Positions 28,989-39,704 of a stretch of DNA of 64,000 nt are shown here, one piece after another (positions within the stretch are counted from its first letter, which is position 1; each line of letters begins with the position of its first letter). Position numbers and translations under genes: made by a program. Location: the NCBI RefSeq assembly GCF_000607165.1, contig NZ_JFZG01000006.1, positions 248,001 to 312,000 of the forward strand, in the 5' to 3' direction. The notes beneath the pieces are model-generated. The model worked only from the letters and a program-made list of their open reading frames with translations, did no database searches and was not told the origin of the DNA. Source of the stretch: Ralstonia pickettii. GTDB lineage: Bacteria > Pseudomonadota > Gammaproteobacteria > Burkholderiales > Burkholderiaceae.

Positions 28989-30569
28989 ATGTCTGCCGCT
29001 TACGAACCGCGCCCGCCGCTGCTGAGCGTCTCCGCCGTCAGCAAGCACTACGCCGCCCCCGTGCTACGAGATATCGATCTCGACGTGCACGCGGGCGAGG
29101 TGCTTGCGCTCACGGGGGAGAACGGCGCCGGCAAGAGCACGCTTTCCAAGATTCTCTGCGGGCTGGAGACGGCAACGTCGGGTTCCATGACGCTGGGCGG
29201 CACGCTGTACGCACCCGATTCGCGCAGCGCTGCCGAAGCGCTGGGCGTGCGCATGGTGCTGCAGGAGCTGAGCATGGTGCCCACGCTGACGGTGGCCGAG
29301 AACCTGTTCCTCGGCGAACTGCCCCGGCGGCTGGGTTTTGTGGATCGCGCTGCGCTGCGCCAGCGGGCCGAACAGGCGCTTGCACGCGTTGGTCTGGACC
29401 TCGATCCCTGGACGCCCGTACACACGCTCGGCATCGGCCACCGGCAGATGATCGAGATTGCCCGCGCGCTGGCCAGCGCATGCCGGGTGCTCATCCTCGA
29501 CGAGCCGACGGCGATGCTGAGCGCGCACGAAAGCGCCACGCTGTTCGAGCGCATCGACGCCCTGCGCCGCGAGGGCGTGGCCATCCTCTATATCTCCCAC
29601 CGCCTGGACGAACTGGCGCGCATTGCCGATCGCATCGTTGTGCTGCGTGACGGCAAGCTGGTCACCGATGCACCGGCGGCCACGGTCACGCAGGACGCAC
29701 TCATCCAAGCGATGGTCGGCCGCGACGTGGCCGCCTCATCCGAAACGCAACGGGCCGCGCGCGAGCCGTGGCTTGGTGACGGCTCGCCGGCGCTGCGGGT
29801 GACCGGTCTGACGCGTGCGCCAGCCGTGCGCGATGTGAGCTTCGAAGTGGCACCCGGAGAGATCTTCGGCATCGCCGGCCTAGTGGGTGCGGGCCGCACG
29901 GAATTGCTGCGGCTGATCTTCGGGGCGGACCGCGCGGATGCGGGCACCGTCGAAGTCGGCTCGCCGCTGGCGCCTGTGCGCATCCGTTCGCCCGGCGACG
30001 CGGTGCGTCACGGCATCAGCTTGCTCACCGAAGACCGCAAGGACGAAGGCCTGATGTTGAGCCTGCCCATCGCGACCAACATCGCGCTGGGCAACATGCC
30101 CACCGTCACGAAGCGCGGCTGGCTGCAACCGGCGCGCGAGCGTGCGCTGGCGCAGCGGCACATCGGCGCATTGCGCATCCGTTGCGCTGGGCCCGAGCAA
30201 CCGGTCGGAGAACTCTCCGGCGGCAATCAGCAGAAGGTTGCGATTGCCCGGTGGCTGGAGCGCGACACGCCCGTGCTGCTATTCGATGAGCCGACGCGAG
30301 GCGTGGATGTCGGCGCCAAGTTCGACATCTATACGCTGCTCGACGCGCTGGCCGCGCGAGGCAAGGCGCTGGTCGTGGTGTCGAGCGATCTGCGCGAACT
30401 CATGCAACTGTGCGATCGCATTGGCGTCATGCGCGCCGGGCGACTGACACACATCTTCCAACGCGACGGCTGGAGCCAGGATTCCCTGCTCGCCGCCGCT
30501 TTTGGTGAATCGGGCGAATCCGATTCACGTGCATCACAATCGCCCTCGGAGACCGCAGATGCGCTCTGA
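28989..30569 (+). CDS. rbsA: Ribose ABC transporter ATP-binding protein
   Basis: Fused double ATPase of 526 aa that energises sugar import. The first ABC domain has Walker A GENGAGKST (43-51). The second has a degenerate Walker A in the GLVGAGRTELLRLIFG region and the signature LSGGNQQK, the usual asymmetric arrangement of RbsA/MglA/XylG proteins. Starts 29 bp after rbsB and overlaps the rbsC start by 11 bp. Confidence 0.93.
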   Translation: MSAAYEPRPPLLSVSAVSKHYAAPVLRDIDLDVHAGEVLALTGENGAGKSTLSKILCGLETATSGSMTLGGTLYAPDSRSAAEALGVRMVLQELSMVPTLTVAENLFLGELPRRLGFVDRAALRQRAEQALARVGLDLDPWTPVHTLGIGHRQMIEIARALASACRVLILDEPTAMLSAHESATLFERIDALRREGVAILYISHRLDELARIADRIVVLRDGKLVTDAPAATVTQDALIQAMVGRDVAASSETQRAAREPWLGDGSPALRVTGLTRAPAVRDVSFEVAPGEIFGIAGLVGAGRTELLRLIFGADRADAGTVEVGSPLAPVRIRSPGDAVRHGISLLTEDRKDEGLMLSLPIATNIALGNMPTVTKRGWLQPARERALAQRHIGALRIRCAGPEQPVGELSGGNQQKVAIARWLERDTPVLLFDEPTRGVDVGAKFDIYTLLDALAARGKALVVVSSDLRELMQLCDRIGVMRAGRLTHIFQRDGWSQDSLLAAAFGESGESDSRASQSPSETADAL

Positions 30570-31566
30570 TTCCACCCTGCCCCCGACGCCGCCCACACCG
30601 GCTGCCGGCACGCGCGCGGCGCTGGGCATGTCGCTCGGCACCATCGGCGGGTTGCTCGCTGCGCTGGTCGCCATGCTGGTGCTGTTCAGCACGCTGTCGC
30701 CGACGTTCTTCTCGCTGCCCACGTTCACCACCATCGCCAACGAGATTCCCGACCTGCTCGTGATGGCCGTGGGCATGACGTTCATTCTGATGATCGGCGG
30801 CATTGATTTGTCTGTCGGCTCGGTGCTGGCGCTGGCGGCTTCGGTGCTGTCCGTTGCCATGACCCAGTTTGGCTGGGGCTTGTTGCCGGCGGCGTTGGCG
30901 GGCGTGGTGCTGGCCACGGCGGCGGGCATGCTGACCGGCGCGGTCACGGTGCACTGGGGTATCCCGTCGTTCATCGTGTCACTGGGTGTGTTGGAAATGG
31001 CGCGCGGCCTCGCCTACAGCCTCACCGATTCGCGCACGGTGTACATCGGCAGCGCGGTCGACTGGCTGGCCAACCCCATCGCCCTGGGCATTGCGCCGTC
31101 GTTCCTGATTGCGATTGTCATCACGATCGTTGGCCAGATCGTGCTGGTGCGCACGGTGTTCGGCCGATACCTCGTGGCTATCGGCACCAATGAAGAAGCC
31201 GTACGGCTGGCGGGCGTGAATCCGCGCCCCTACAAGATTGCGGTGTTCGCGTTGATGGGGCTGCTCTCGGGCCTGGCCGCGCTGTTCCAGGTGTCGCGCC
31301 TGGAAGCGGCCGATCCGAACGCCGGCGTGGGCATGGAACTGCAGGTGATCGCGGCCGTGGTGATCGGCGGCACGAGCCTGATGGGTGGGCGCGGTTCGGT
31401 CGTGCGCACGCTGTTCGGCGTGCTGATCATCTCGGTGCTCGAATCGGGCCTCGCACAGATCGGCGCCTCCGAGCCCACCAAACGAATCATCACGGGCGCG
31501 GTCATCGTCGCGGCCGTGGTCATGGATACCTATCGCAGCAAGCGCAACCGCAGCAAGCAACATTAA
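30559..31566 (+). CDS. rbsC: Ribose ABC transporter permease
   Basis: Inner-membrane permease of the branched-chain/ribose family (BPD_transp_2), 335 aa, with about eight to ten hydrophobic segments. The loop GTNEEAVRLAGVNPRPYKIAVFALMG is the conserved cytoplasmic region that contacts the ATPase. The start at 30559 overlaps the end of rbsA by 11 bp, which suggests coupling; a GTG further upstream inside rbsA is less likely. Confidence 0.92.
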   Translation: MRSDSTLPPTPPTPAAGTRAALGMSLGTIGGLLAALVAMLVLFSTLSPTFFSLPTFTTIANEIPDLLVMAVGMTFILMIGGIDLSVGSVLALAASVLSVAMTQFGWGLLPAALAGVVLATAAGMLTGAVTVHWGIPSFIVSLGVLEMARGLAYSLTDSRTVYIGSAVDWLANPIALGIAPSFLIAIVITIVGQIVLVRTVFGRYLVAIGTNEEAVRLAGVNPRPYKIAVFALMGLLSGLAALFQVSRLEAADPNAGVGMELQVIAAVVIGGTSLMGGRGSVVRTLFGVLIISVLESGLAQIGASEPTKRIITGAVIVAAVVMDTYRSKRNRSKQH

Positions 31567-31584
31567 GAGACAGAGGAGATCGTC

Positions 31585-32625
31585 ATGGCAACCATCAAGG
31601 ACGTGGCCGCATTGGCCGGAGTTTCGTTCACCACCGTCTCGCACGTCATCAACAACACAAGACCGGTCAATGCGGAGACGCGCAAACGCGTGGAAGAAGC
31701 CATCCGAGCTACGCGCTATGTGCCCAGCGCCGTGGCGCGCTCGCTCAAACACCGCACTACGCGCACCATTGGCGTGCTCGTGCCCACCGCCACCAACCCG
31801 TACTTTGCGGAGTTGGCGCGCGGCATTGAAGATGTGTGCGCCGCCGCCGGCTACAGCGTCATCCTCTGCAACTCCGACGACGACCCCCGCAAGCAGCGCG
31901 ACTACCTGCGTGTGCTGATGGAAAAACGCGTCGACGGCATCATCGTCAGCAGCGCCGGGCCGGACACGGCATTGGTTGAAGCGCTTGGTGAATCCGCTCT
32001 GCCCATCGTGATGGTCGACCGCCCGACCGAAGGCATCCAGGCCGATCAAGTGCAGGTCGATCACGAAGAAGGCGCCTACATGGCGACCAAGCATCTGCTG
32101 GACCTCGGCCACCGCCGCATCGCCTGCATCAGCGGGCCGTCGGCACTGAGCGTGACGACAGAGCGCCTAGCCGGTTTCCACCGTGCGCTACGCGAAGCCG
32201 GCGTGCCGGAAGCCTCCGCCCGCATTGCCGAAGGCGATTTCACCAGCCCCGGCGGCTACCGCGCCGCACGCCAGTTGCTGACCGAAGGCGAGATGCCCAC
32301 GGCCATCTTTGCCGGCAATGACCTGATGGGCATCGGTGCGCTGCGCGCCGCGGCGGAACTGGGCATTCCCGTGCCGAAGGCGCTGTCCGTGATGGGCTTT
32401 GACGACATCGAACTGAGCCGCTACGTCTATCCGGCGCTGTCCACGGTTGGCCAATCGATCCGCCAGCTGGGCGAGACCACCGCGCAGACGCTGCTTGAAC
32501 ACCTCGGCGACAACGCCTTGCGCCATCCTGTGGAAGAGCACCGTGCGCGCCGCATCGTGCTGCCGCCGCGCCTGTCTTTGCGCGAGTCGACGGCCGAACC
32601 CGAACGCCCAGCCCGCGCAGCCTGA
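31585..32625 (+). CDS. rbsR: LacI-family ribose operon regulator RbsR
   Basis: LacI/GalR-type repressor, 346 aa. The HTH at 2-22 (TIKDVAALAGVSFTTVSHVI) and hinge helix are followed by a periplasmic-binding-protein-like effector domain. It lies inside the operon it probably controls, between rbsC (18-bp gap) and rbsK, and a matching palindromic operator is found before rbsB. Ribose as effector is inferred. Confidence 0.9.
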   Translation: MATIKDVAALAGVSFTTVSHVINNTRPVNAETRKRVEEAIRATRYVPSAVARSLKHRTTRTIGVLVPTATNPYFAELARGIEDVCAAAGYSVILCNSDDDPRKQRDYLRVLMEKRVDGIIVSSAGPDTALVEALGESALPIVMVDRPTEGIQADQVQVDHEEGAYMATKHLLDLGHRRIACISGPSALSVTTERLAGFHRALREAGVPEASARIAEGDFTSPGGYRAARQLLTEGEMPTAIFAGNDLMGIGALRAAAELGIPVPKALSVMGFDDIELSRYVYPALSTVGQSIRQLGETTAQTLLEHLGDNALRHPVEEHRARRIVLPPRLSLRESTAEPERPARAA

Positions 32626-32663
32626 TCCCGCATTCCTTTCACGCTTTCAACGTAGTTTTTGCC

Positions 32664-33629
32664 ATGGTGGCCAAGCGCCCTTCCGCCTCTTCCGCCCACT
32701 CTGCTGCCGACGTGCTGATCGTCGGCAGCCTGAATATGGATCTCGTGATCCGCACGCCGCGCTTGCCGCGTCCCGGGCAAACGGTTGCTGCGCCTGCGCT
32801 GGAAACCATCCCGGGCGGCAAGGGCGCCAACCAGGCCGTGGCGGCTGCGCGCCTGGGGGCGCGTGTCGCCATGCTCGGCTGCGTCGGTGACGACCCATAC
32901 GGCACCGCACTGCGCGACGGCCTGCGCCGCGAGGGCGTGGACACGTCGATGGTGTCGGTGCACGCCGGGGCGGCTACCGGCATCGCCTGCGTGACCGTAG
33001 CCAACAGTGGCCAGAACACCATCGTCATCGTGGCCGGCGCCAACGAATTGCTGACGCCAGCCATGATCGAAGCGCAGCGGGCTGCGTTCGAACGCGCACG
33101 CGTGATCGTCTGTCAGTTGGAATCTCCGCCGGATGCGGTGGAGTGCGCGCTCAAGTTGGGGCAGCGGCTTGGCAAAACGGTCATCCTGAACCCGGCGCCT
33201 GCCATCGGCCCGCTGCCTACCCCATGGATTGCGGCCTGCGATTTCCTGATCCCGAACGAAACCGAAGCCGCGCTACTGACAGCCCGCACCGTCGATTCGC
33301 CCGAAGCCGCACTGGATGCCGCCGCTGATCTGCATGCACAAGGTGCGCGGCACGTGATCGTCACGCTGGGGGCGCGCGGCGTGGCTTACGTAGATGCGCA
33401 GTCGCGCCTGTTGATGCCGGCACCGATCGCGCACGCCATCGACACCACGGCTGCCGGCGATACGTTTGTCGGCGCGCTGGCCGCGGCACTGGCGGAAGGC
33501 GTAGCGCCCGATACGGCCATCGAATTCGGGCAAGCTGCGGCGGCAGTGTCAGTCACGCGGCTCGGCGCGCAGCCGTCCATTCCGTTCCGCAGCGAGTTGG
33601 GCGCGCCTGCCGCGCCCGCAACCCACTAG
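32664..33629 (+). CDS. rbsK: Ribokinase
   Basis: PfkB-family kinase that phosphorylates ribose at O5 after import. 321 aa. The N-terminal signature GGKGANQAVAAARLGA and the C-terminal DTTAAGDTF, with the catalytic Asp, are intact. It closes the rbsBACRK operon, 38 bp after rbsR, and supports ribose as the transported sugar. It ends 2 bp from the convergent Gcr-family gene. Confidence 0.93.
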   Translation: MVAKRPSASSAHSAADVLIVGSLNMDLVIRTPRLPRPGQTVAAPALETIPGGKGANQAVAAARLGARVAMLGCVGDDPYGTALRDGLRREGVDTSMVSVHAGAATGIACVTVANSGQNTIVIVAGANELLTPAMIEAQRAAFERARVIVCQLESPPDAVECALKLGQRLGKTVILNPAPAIGPLPTPWIAACDFLIPNETEAALLTARTVDSPEAALDAAADLHAQGARHVIVTLGARGVAYVDAQSRLLMPAPIAHAIDTTAAGDTFVGALAAALAEGVAPDTAIEFGQAAAAVSVTRLGAQPSIPFRSELGAPAAPATH

Positions 33630-33631
33630 AC

Positions 33632-35713
33632 CTAGACCGGCGTGCTGCTGGGCGGCGTGCTCACAGTCGGGGCACGCGGCACCAGCAGGCACAGCGGATC
33701 GCGCAAGATGCGGCGCCACACGGCACTCGTCACGCGCTTGCGATCGACCCCGCGCAGGTTGCGCGAGCGCATCGCCATGTTAAAGGCCAGCGCAAACGAC
33801 ACCAGGACGTTCAGCACACCCATCAGCGCAATGCCGGCCACGGCCAGCCAGAACGGCGCCGTATGCATCACGCTGGGGCCCAGCACGCCCACGGCGGTTG
33901 CCACCGCACCGGTCGACAGCGTGACGTGACGCACTTCCATATGCGGGCCGAAGAAGGACAGGATCTCGGGCCCCAGCCCCAGCATGAAGCCCAGCGACAC
34001 GTTGGCGACAATGCCCGACAGATTGCGCTTCCAGAAGCTGGCAATGCGCTGCGCGCCCTGCGTGCCGACCATGAAGCGCAAGCGCCGGTGGTAGGCAATC
34101 ACGTCATGCACACGGTGCAGCGCGAACCAGTTGTCGGCCCAACCCGCCGCCAGGCTCGACGCCCACAGCAACACGCCCGTGAAGATCGCGTACAGCGGCG
34201 TCGGCCCAAGAATCGAGAACGAATCGATGGTCGCCATCGCCTTCGCTGCCGAAATCAGATCGGCATGGAAGAAACGCCCGGCCAGCCACTGCACCAGGAA
34301 AGCCACCGGCGCCACGGCCACAAGATTGCCCGCAATCGCCGCCGCGTTGGAGCGGATCATGGCGACCGTGTCGTCGACAAAGCGGTCCAACCCTTCCTGG
34401 CGGCCCACCTGGTCGAGCCGGTGCGCCAGCGCAGGGGCCGTCATGGCGGGCTGTTTGGTGGCCAGCGTGAAATGCGCGAAATGGATGCCGAGAAAGCTGA
34501 CCGCATAGTTGATCGACGCGAACAGCCCTTCGGTAAAGCGCGACAAATGCGCCCCGGTGATGAAGAACTTGATGTACACCGTGGCCGCCGTAATGACGCC
34601 GCCGCCGGCTGCAGCCTTGACCATCGCGCCGTATTCCTTGCCGTCGCGGGTAATGTAGTGTTCGCCACTCTCCGCAGAGCGCTCGACCACCTTGCGCGCC
34701 AGATCAGCAAACGTGGAGCGGATCAGATACCCCACGCTGCGGCGATGCTGGCTGGCCGACACCAGCTCGGCCGTCATATGCACGAAGCGACGCGAGCCCT
34801 GCGTGTCCGCCCATGCCGTGAGCAGCAAATCGATGCGGCCCAGCCACGCCTTCATGCGCTCGACCTGGAACACGACTTCCACCGAGACGCCGTTCTCGTC
34901 CAGATGCTGATACACGCCGGTCGTAGCCGTGCGGCAGCGGTCCAGCACGGCGCGAAAGTAATTGAGTTCCTGCAGGAACCGCGCTGGGCTCGCAAGCTCC
35001 GTGTTGGGTCGTTCCAGAAAGATCGCGTTGGCTGCGTCGGCCAGTAGATAGAACGGAGAATCGGTGAGTTCCGCATGGTCCATGCGGCTGCGGATACCGC
35101 GCGACAAACCCGCCGCACGGACCTGGCTGATCAGGATCTGGATGCCGATGCCAAGGCTGCGCTCCAGGCGTGTCTGGCCAGCAGCGTGATCGGCGTCGGT
35201 CATCCCCGTGCGGAACAGCGCGTAAAGGCGCGTGACGAGTTCGTCGTCCAGGCCGTCCACCCACTGAGCATCGGTCGGCCCCACAAACAGCAGTGCAAAC
35301 AACGTTGCCAGCTGCGGCTGATTGGGTGCGGGCGGCAGCAAGCGCACCTGCCAGCGGTCGATCAACTCGCTCCAGAAACCCGAGCGTGACGACAACCCCG
35401 TATCGCACAGCAGCGACACCGGATCGTTGTCCTGCACGATGCTGCGCAATGTCTGCCCGACGCGTTCGGCCAGGGCCGGATTGTTCTCCAGCACCTGCAG
35501 CAGATAGCGCAGACGCGCATAGCGCCAAGACTCTGATGCGGCACCAACGGGCCGCTCCGCCCGGCGCAACCAGTAAGCCAGCTCGATCAGCCATTCATTG
35601 CGTTCGGCCAGACTGCGCGTGGGTTCGAACTGGGCGAGGATGGCATCGAGTTGATGGCTGGCGTGCCGGGAAGCGCGCCACTTGCGCCACGGGTTAAGCA
35701 AAAAATTGAACAT
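33632..35713 (-). CDS. Gcr/SpecificRecomb-family multi-pass membrane protein
   Basis: 693-aa member of the family annotated as 'site-specific recombinase' (PF10136, after gonococcal Gcr). The sequence shows no tyrosine- or serine-recombinase catalytic motif; instead the C-terminal half has roughly six transmembrane segments (for example SFLGIHFAHFTLATK, AVAPVAFLVQWLAGRFF, PLYAIFTGVLLWASSLAAGW, ALMGVLNVLVSFALAF). A membrane role is therefore more plausible than DNA recombination. The ATG at 35713 is preferred because AAGGGAG precedes it. Monocistronic by position: 163 bp lie between it and uvrB. Confidence 0.85.
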   Translation of the reverse strand: MFNFLLNPWRKWRASRHASHQLDAILAQFEPTRSLAERNEWLIELAYWLRRAERPVGAASESWRYARLRYLLQVLENNPALAERVGQTLRSIVQDNDPVSLLCDTGLSSRSGFWSELIDRWQVRLLPPAPNQPQLATLFALLFVGPTDAQWVDGLDDELVTRLYALFRTGMTDADHAAGQTRLERSLGIGIQILISQVRAAGLSRGIRSRMDHAELTDSPFYLLADAANAIFLERPNTELASPARFLQELNYFRAVLDRCRTATTGVYQHLDENGVSVEVVFQVERMKAWLGRIDLLLTAWADTQGSRRFVHMTAELVSASQHRRSVGYLIRSTFADLARKVVERSAESGEHYITRDGKEYGAMVKAAAGGGVITAATVYIKFFITGAHLSRFTEGLFASINYAVSFLGIHFAHFTLATKQPAMTAPALAHRLDQVGRQEGLDRFVDDTVAMIRSNAAAIAGNLVAVAPVAFLVQWLAGRFFHADLISAAKAMATIDSFSILGPTPLYAIFTGVLLWASSLAAGWADNWFALHRVHDVIAYHRRLRFMVGTQGAQRIASFWKRNLSGIVANVSLGFMLGLGPEILSFFGPHMEVRHVTLSTGAVATAVGVLGPSVMHTAPFWLAVAGIALMGVLNVLVSFALAFNMAMRSRNLRGVDRKRVTSAVWRRILRDPLCLLVPRAPTVSTPPSSTPV

Positions 35714-35876
35714 CGAACTCCCTTGATGGCGGACGCGTGCAGTCGAGCGCTGCAGCACGTGCCGATTCCCCGGTCAGGCGACGCGCGGCGCCTGAATTTG
35801 ATCTGAAATGGTGCCAACAGCAACCCCCGCCGCCTACGGCAAGGCGGGAATCCGACAACGCAAGTGGCCGTGCAGT

Positions 35877-37967
35877 TCAGGCAGCCGGAACGATATGGTC
35901 TTCGCCGCTCGCGCCAAAGAGCTGCGACTTGAGCTTCGCAAGCTGATCGCGCACCGCCGCCGCCTTTTCGAATTCGAGGTTCTTGGCGTGGTCGAGCATC
36001 TGTTTTTCCAGGCGCTTGATTTCCTTGGACGCCTGCTTTTCGCTCATATCTTCGTACTTGGCGGCCTCTTGCGCGGCCTTCAGTTCGGCGCGCGCGTCAT
36101 CGACGTTGTACACGCCGTCGATGATGTCCTTGATGCGTTTGACGACGCCACGCGGCGTAATGCCGTGCTCCTCGTTGTGAGCGATCTGCTTGGCACGGCG
36201 GCGCTCGGTTTCGCCAATCGCTTTCTTCATCGAATCGGTCATGCGATCGGCATAAAGGATGGCGGTGCCGTTCACGTTCCGCGCGGCGCGGCCGATCGTC
36301 TGGATGAGCGAGCGCTCGGCGCGCAGGAAACCTTCCTTGTCGGCATCCAGAATCGCCACGAGCGACACCTCGGGAATATCCAAGCCCTCGCGCAGCAGGT
36401 TGATACCGACCAGCACATCGAACGTGCCCAGGCGCAGGTCACGGATGATCTCCACGCGTTCCACGGTATCGATGTCCGAATGCAGGTAGCGGACTTTGAC
36501 GCCGTTCTCCGACAGGAACTCGGTCAACTGCTCGGCCATGCGCTTGGTGAGCGTGGTCACCAGCACGCGCTCGCCAGCTTCGACGCGCACGTGAATCTCA
36601 GACAGAAGATCGTCGACCTGCGTCGTGGCCGGGCGCACCTCGATCGTCGGGTCGACGAGGCCTGTGGGGCGCACGACCTGCTCGACGACTTCCGTGCCAG
36701 CCGTCTTCTTTTCGTAATCCCCCGGCGTGGCAGACACGAACGTCACCTGCCGCATCTTGGTCTCGAACTCAGCAAATTTGAGCGGCCGGTTGTCGAGCGC
36801 GGAAGGCAGTCGGAAGCCATATTCGGCCAGCGTTTCCTTGCGCGCGCGGTCACCGTTGTACATGCCGTTGAGCTGACCGATCAGCACGTGCGATTCATCG
36901 AGGAACATCAACGCATCGGGCGGCAGGTAGTCGACCAGCGTCGGCGGCGGTTCGCCCGGCGCGGAGCCGGACAGATGGCGCGAATAGTTCTCGATGCCCT
37001 TGCAGAAGCCCAGCTCCTGCAGCATCTCCAGATCGAAGCGCGTGCGCTGCTCCAGCCGCTGCGCTTCCACCAGCTTGTTTTCCTTGTAGAAGAAATCGAG
37101 CCGTTCGCGCAGCTCGGCCTTGATGGTCTCGATGGCGCGCAGCACGGTCTCGCGCGGCGTCACGTAGTGGCTCGACGGGTACACCGTGAAGCGCGGAATC
37201 TTCTGCCGCACGCGCCCCGTCAGTGGGTCGAACAGTTGCAGCGATTCGACTTCATCGTCGAACAACTCCAGGCGCACGGCCATCTCTGCGTGCTCGGCCG
37301 GGAAAATGTCGACCGTGTCGCCACGCACGCGGAACGTACCGCGCTGGAAGTCCGTCTCGTTGCGCGTGTACTGCATGGCGATCAGGCGCGCGATCACGTC
37401 ACGCTGGCTGACCTTGTCACCCGCGCGCAGCGTCAGGATCATCTGGTGGTATTCGCTCGGGTTGCCGATACCGTAAATGGCCGACACGGTAGCCACGATC
37501 ACCACATCGCGGCGCTCCAGCAGGCTCTTGGTGGCGGAGAGCCGCATCTGCTCGATGTGCTCGTTGATCGACGAATCCTTCTCGATGAACAGGTCGCGCT
37601 GCGGCACATAGGCCTCAGGCTGGTAGTAGTCGTAGTACGAGACGAAGTATTCGACCGCATTGCGCGGGAAGAAATCGCGAAACTCCGAATACAGCTGCGC
37701 CGCCAGCGTCTTGTTCGGCGCAAAGACAATGGCGGGCCGCCCCACCTGGGCGATCACATTGGCCATGGTGAAGGTCTTGCCCGAGCCCGTCACGCCCAGT
37801 AGGGTCTGGTACGACAGGCCGTCGCCAATGTTCTCGACGAGCTGGCGGATCGCCTCCGGCTGGTCGCCGGCCGGCGGATACGGCTGGTACAACTGGAACG
37901 GCGAGCCCTCGAAAGTCACAAACTTCGACTCATCGTGCGGGCTGGGGACTTGGCTCAGATCGGTCAT
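35877..37967 (-). CDS. uvrB: Excinuclease ABC subunit B
   Basis: Damage-verifying helicase-like subunit of nucleotide excision repair, 696 aa. Walker A GVTGSGKT is at 58-65, the beta-hairpin that inserts between the strands is the [15 protein letters not shown] region, and helicase motifs VI (QTIGRAARN) and the C-terminal UVR domain are present. The ATG at 37967 (MTDLSQ) is taken as the start; the frame extends to 38108 without family similarity. Divergent from the aminotransferase gene. Confidence 0.96.
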   Translation of the reverse strand: MTDLSQVPSPHDESKFVTFEGSPFQLYQPYPPAGDQPEAIRQLVENIGDGLSYQTLLGVTGSGKTFTMANVIAQVGRPAIVFAPNKTLAAQLYSEFRDFFPRNAVEYFVSYYDYYQPEAYVPQRDLFIEKDSSINEHIEQMRLSATKSLLERRDVVIVATVSAIYGIGNPSEYHQMILTLRAGDKVSQRDVIARLIAMQYTRNETDFQRGTFRVRGDTVDIFPAEHAEMAVRLELFDDEVESLQLFDPLTGRVRQKIPRFTVYPSSHYVTPRETVLRAIETIKAELRERLDFFYKENKLVEAQRLEQRTRFDLEMLQELGFCKGIENYSRHLSGSAPGEPPPTLVDYLPPDALMFLDESHVLIGQLNGMYNGDRARKETLAEYGFRLPSALDNRPLKFAEFETKMRQVTFVSATPGDYEKKTAGTEVVEQVVRPTGLVDPTIEVRPATTQVDDLLSEIHVRVEAGERVLVTTLTKRMAEQLTEFLSENGVKVRYLHSDIDTVERVEIIRDLRLGTFDVLVGINLLREGLDIPEVSLVAILDADKEGFLRAERSLIQTIGRAARNVNGTAILYADRMTDSMKKAIGETERRRAKQIAHNEEHGITPRGVVKRIKDIIDGVYNVDDARAELKAAQEAAKYEDMSEKQASKEIKRLEKQMLDHAKNLEFEKAAAVRDQLAKLKSQLFGASGEDHIVPAA

Positions 37968-38303
37968 GGCGGCGGGTAGGATGGCAGCGCGGGAAGTCGA
38001 CAAAGTGACTCGCACGCCCTCAGAAAGTGAGGACGGCAGCGGCAATTGCAACCAATCGTCTAGTGTAGCGTGCAGCCCGAGCAATCGTTTGGACAGCCGG
38101 ACCCGCACATCTGTATTGGCCGTTCAAACGCTTTAGGCGCCTGTTCTGCAAGGATTTTTCGGGCGATTAGAGCCTGTATTCGGTACAATCGATCTCCGTG
38201 CGCGCCTCGTTGTACATCAGGCGCCGGGCGACCCGCCCCGGAGCCCATGCCGCACCGCCTGCAAGATCCCACCGAATTCCGAACCAACCGATCGAGACAT
38301 CTC
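37968..38303. promoter_or_regulatory. uvrB-aminotransferase divergent intergenic region
   Basis: 336 bp with no gene. A TACAAT on the plus strand (38184-38189) is a candidate -10 for the aminotransferase, leaving a leader of about 107 nt. No good -35 or SOS box (CTG-N10-CAG) for uvrB is evident to me. Confidence 0.4.
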
Positions 38304-39500
38304 ATGTCGCTTTTCTCCGCCGTCGAACTGGCTCCGCGCGATCCCATCCTGGGCCTGAATGAAGCTTTCAACGCCGATACCCGCACCACCAAAGTGAATC
38401 TGGGCGTGGGCGTGTACTTCACCGACGAAGGGAAAATTCCGGTGCTGCGCGCCGTGCAGGAAGCCGAAAAGGCCCGCCTGGCCGCCGCTGCCCCGCGTGG
38501 CTACCTGCCGATCGAAGGCATTGCCGCCTATGACCAGGCTGTGCAGAAGCTGCTGTTCGGCGCTGAATCGCCCCTGATCACCGAAGGCCGCGTCGTCACC
38601 GCACAAGCCCTGGGCGGCACCGGCGCACTGAAGATCGGCGCCGACTTCCTCAAGCGCCTGTACCCGAACGCCAAGGTCGCCATTTCCGACCCGAGCTGGG
38701 AAAACCACCGCGCGCTGTTCGAGTCGGCCGGCTTCGAAGTCGTCAACTACGCGTACTACGATGCCCCGTCGCACGGCTTGAACTTCGCCGGCATGATGGA
38801 TTCGCTCAACAGCTACGCGCCGAACACGATCGTCGTGCTGCACGCCTGCTGCCACAACCCGACGGGCGTGGACATGACCACCGACCAGTGGAAGCAGGTC
38901 GTGGAAGTCATCAAGGCCAAGAACCTGATTCCGTTCCTCGACATGGCCTACCAAGGCTTTGCCGACGGCATCCAGCAAGACGGCCTGGCCGTGCGCCTGT
39001 TTGCTGAATCGGGCCTGCCGTTCTTCGTTTCCAGCTCGTTCTCTAAGTCGTTCTCGCTGTACGGCGAGCGCGTCGGCGCACTGTCGATCGTGACGACCAG
39101 CAAGGACGAGGCCACCCGCGTGCTGTCGCAAGTCAAGCGTGTGATCCGCACGAACTACTCGAATCCGCCGACGCACGGCGGCACGATCGTCGCCAGCGTG
39201 CTGACGAGCCCCGAGCTGCGCGCGATGTGGGAACAGGAACTGGGCGAAATGCGCGACCGTATCAAGTCGATGCGCAACGCACTGGTCGACAAGCTGGCCG
39301 CCAAGGGCGTGAAGACCGACTTCTCGTTCGTGAAAGCCCAGCGCGGCATGTTCTCGTATTCGGGCCTGACCTCCGCGCAAGTGGATCGCCTGCGCAACGA
39401 GCATGGCATCTACGCTGTGTCGACCGGCCGCATCTGCGTGGCCGCGTTGAACACGCACAACATCGACGCCGTGGTGAACGCCATCGCTGACGTCCTGTAA
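38304..39500 (+). CDS. tyrB: Aromatic/aspartate aminotransferase (class I)
   Basis: PLP-dependent transaminase of 398 aa. The family Ia set is complete: Asn185 in CCHNPTGVD, Asp213 in FLDMAYQG, and the PLP Lys248 in SSFSKSFSLYGERVG. This is the AspC/TyrB group, acting on aspartate and/or phenylalanine and tyrosine with 2-oxoglutarate. TyrB versus AspC cannot be separated from the sequence by eye. The ATG at 38304 gives the family's usual N-terminus. Followed by its own terminator. Confidence 0.92.
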   Translation: MSLFSAVELAPRDPILGLNEAFNADTRTTKVNLGVGVYFTDEGKIPVLRAVQEAEKARLAAAAPRGYLPIEGIAAYDQAVQKLLFGAESPLITEGRVVTAQALGGTGALKIGADFLKRLYPNAKVAISDPSWENHRALFESAGFEVVNYAYYDAPSHGLNFAGMMDSLNSYAPNTIVVLHACCHNPTGVDMTTDQWKQVVEVIKAKNLIPFLDMAYQGFADGIQQDGLAVRLFAESGLPFFVSSSFSKSFSLYGERVGALSIVTTSKDEATRVLSQVKRVIRTNYSNPPTHGGTIVASVLTSPELRAMWEQELGEMRDRIKSMRNALVDKLAAKGVKTDFSFVKAQRGMFSYSGLTSAQVDRLRNEHGIYAVSTGRICVAALNTHNIDAVVNAIADVL

Positions 39501-39540
39501 GGTGCGGTAGGCGTCACGCCTTAGGTGCAATTGCAAAAAG

Positions 39541-39564
39541 AAAAGCGGCTTCGGCCGCTTTTTT
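39541..39564 (+). terminator. Terminator of the aminotransferase gene
   Basis: Stem AAAAGCGGC/GCCGCTTTT with a TTCG loop and T-rich end, 40 bp after the stop codon. Confidence 0.92.
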
Positions 39565-39704
39565 GCTGCATGGGACTAGACTGACACGGGCGCATCATAG
39601 AGCCACGCAACACTCTGTTATCAGGGTTTATGCTGCATCGCAGTAACATGCGCCTAGGTGCATAATCGTTTGCGTCGCCCCCGCCACCAGAGACCGGTCC
39701 AGCC

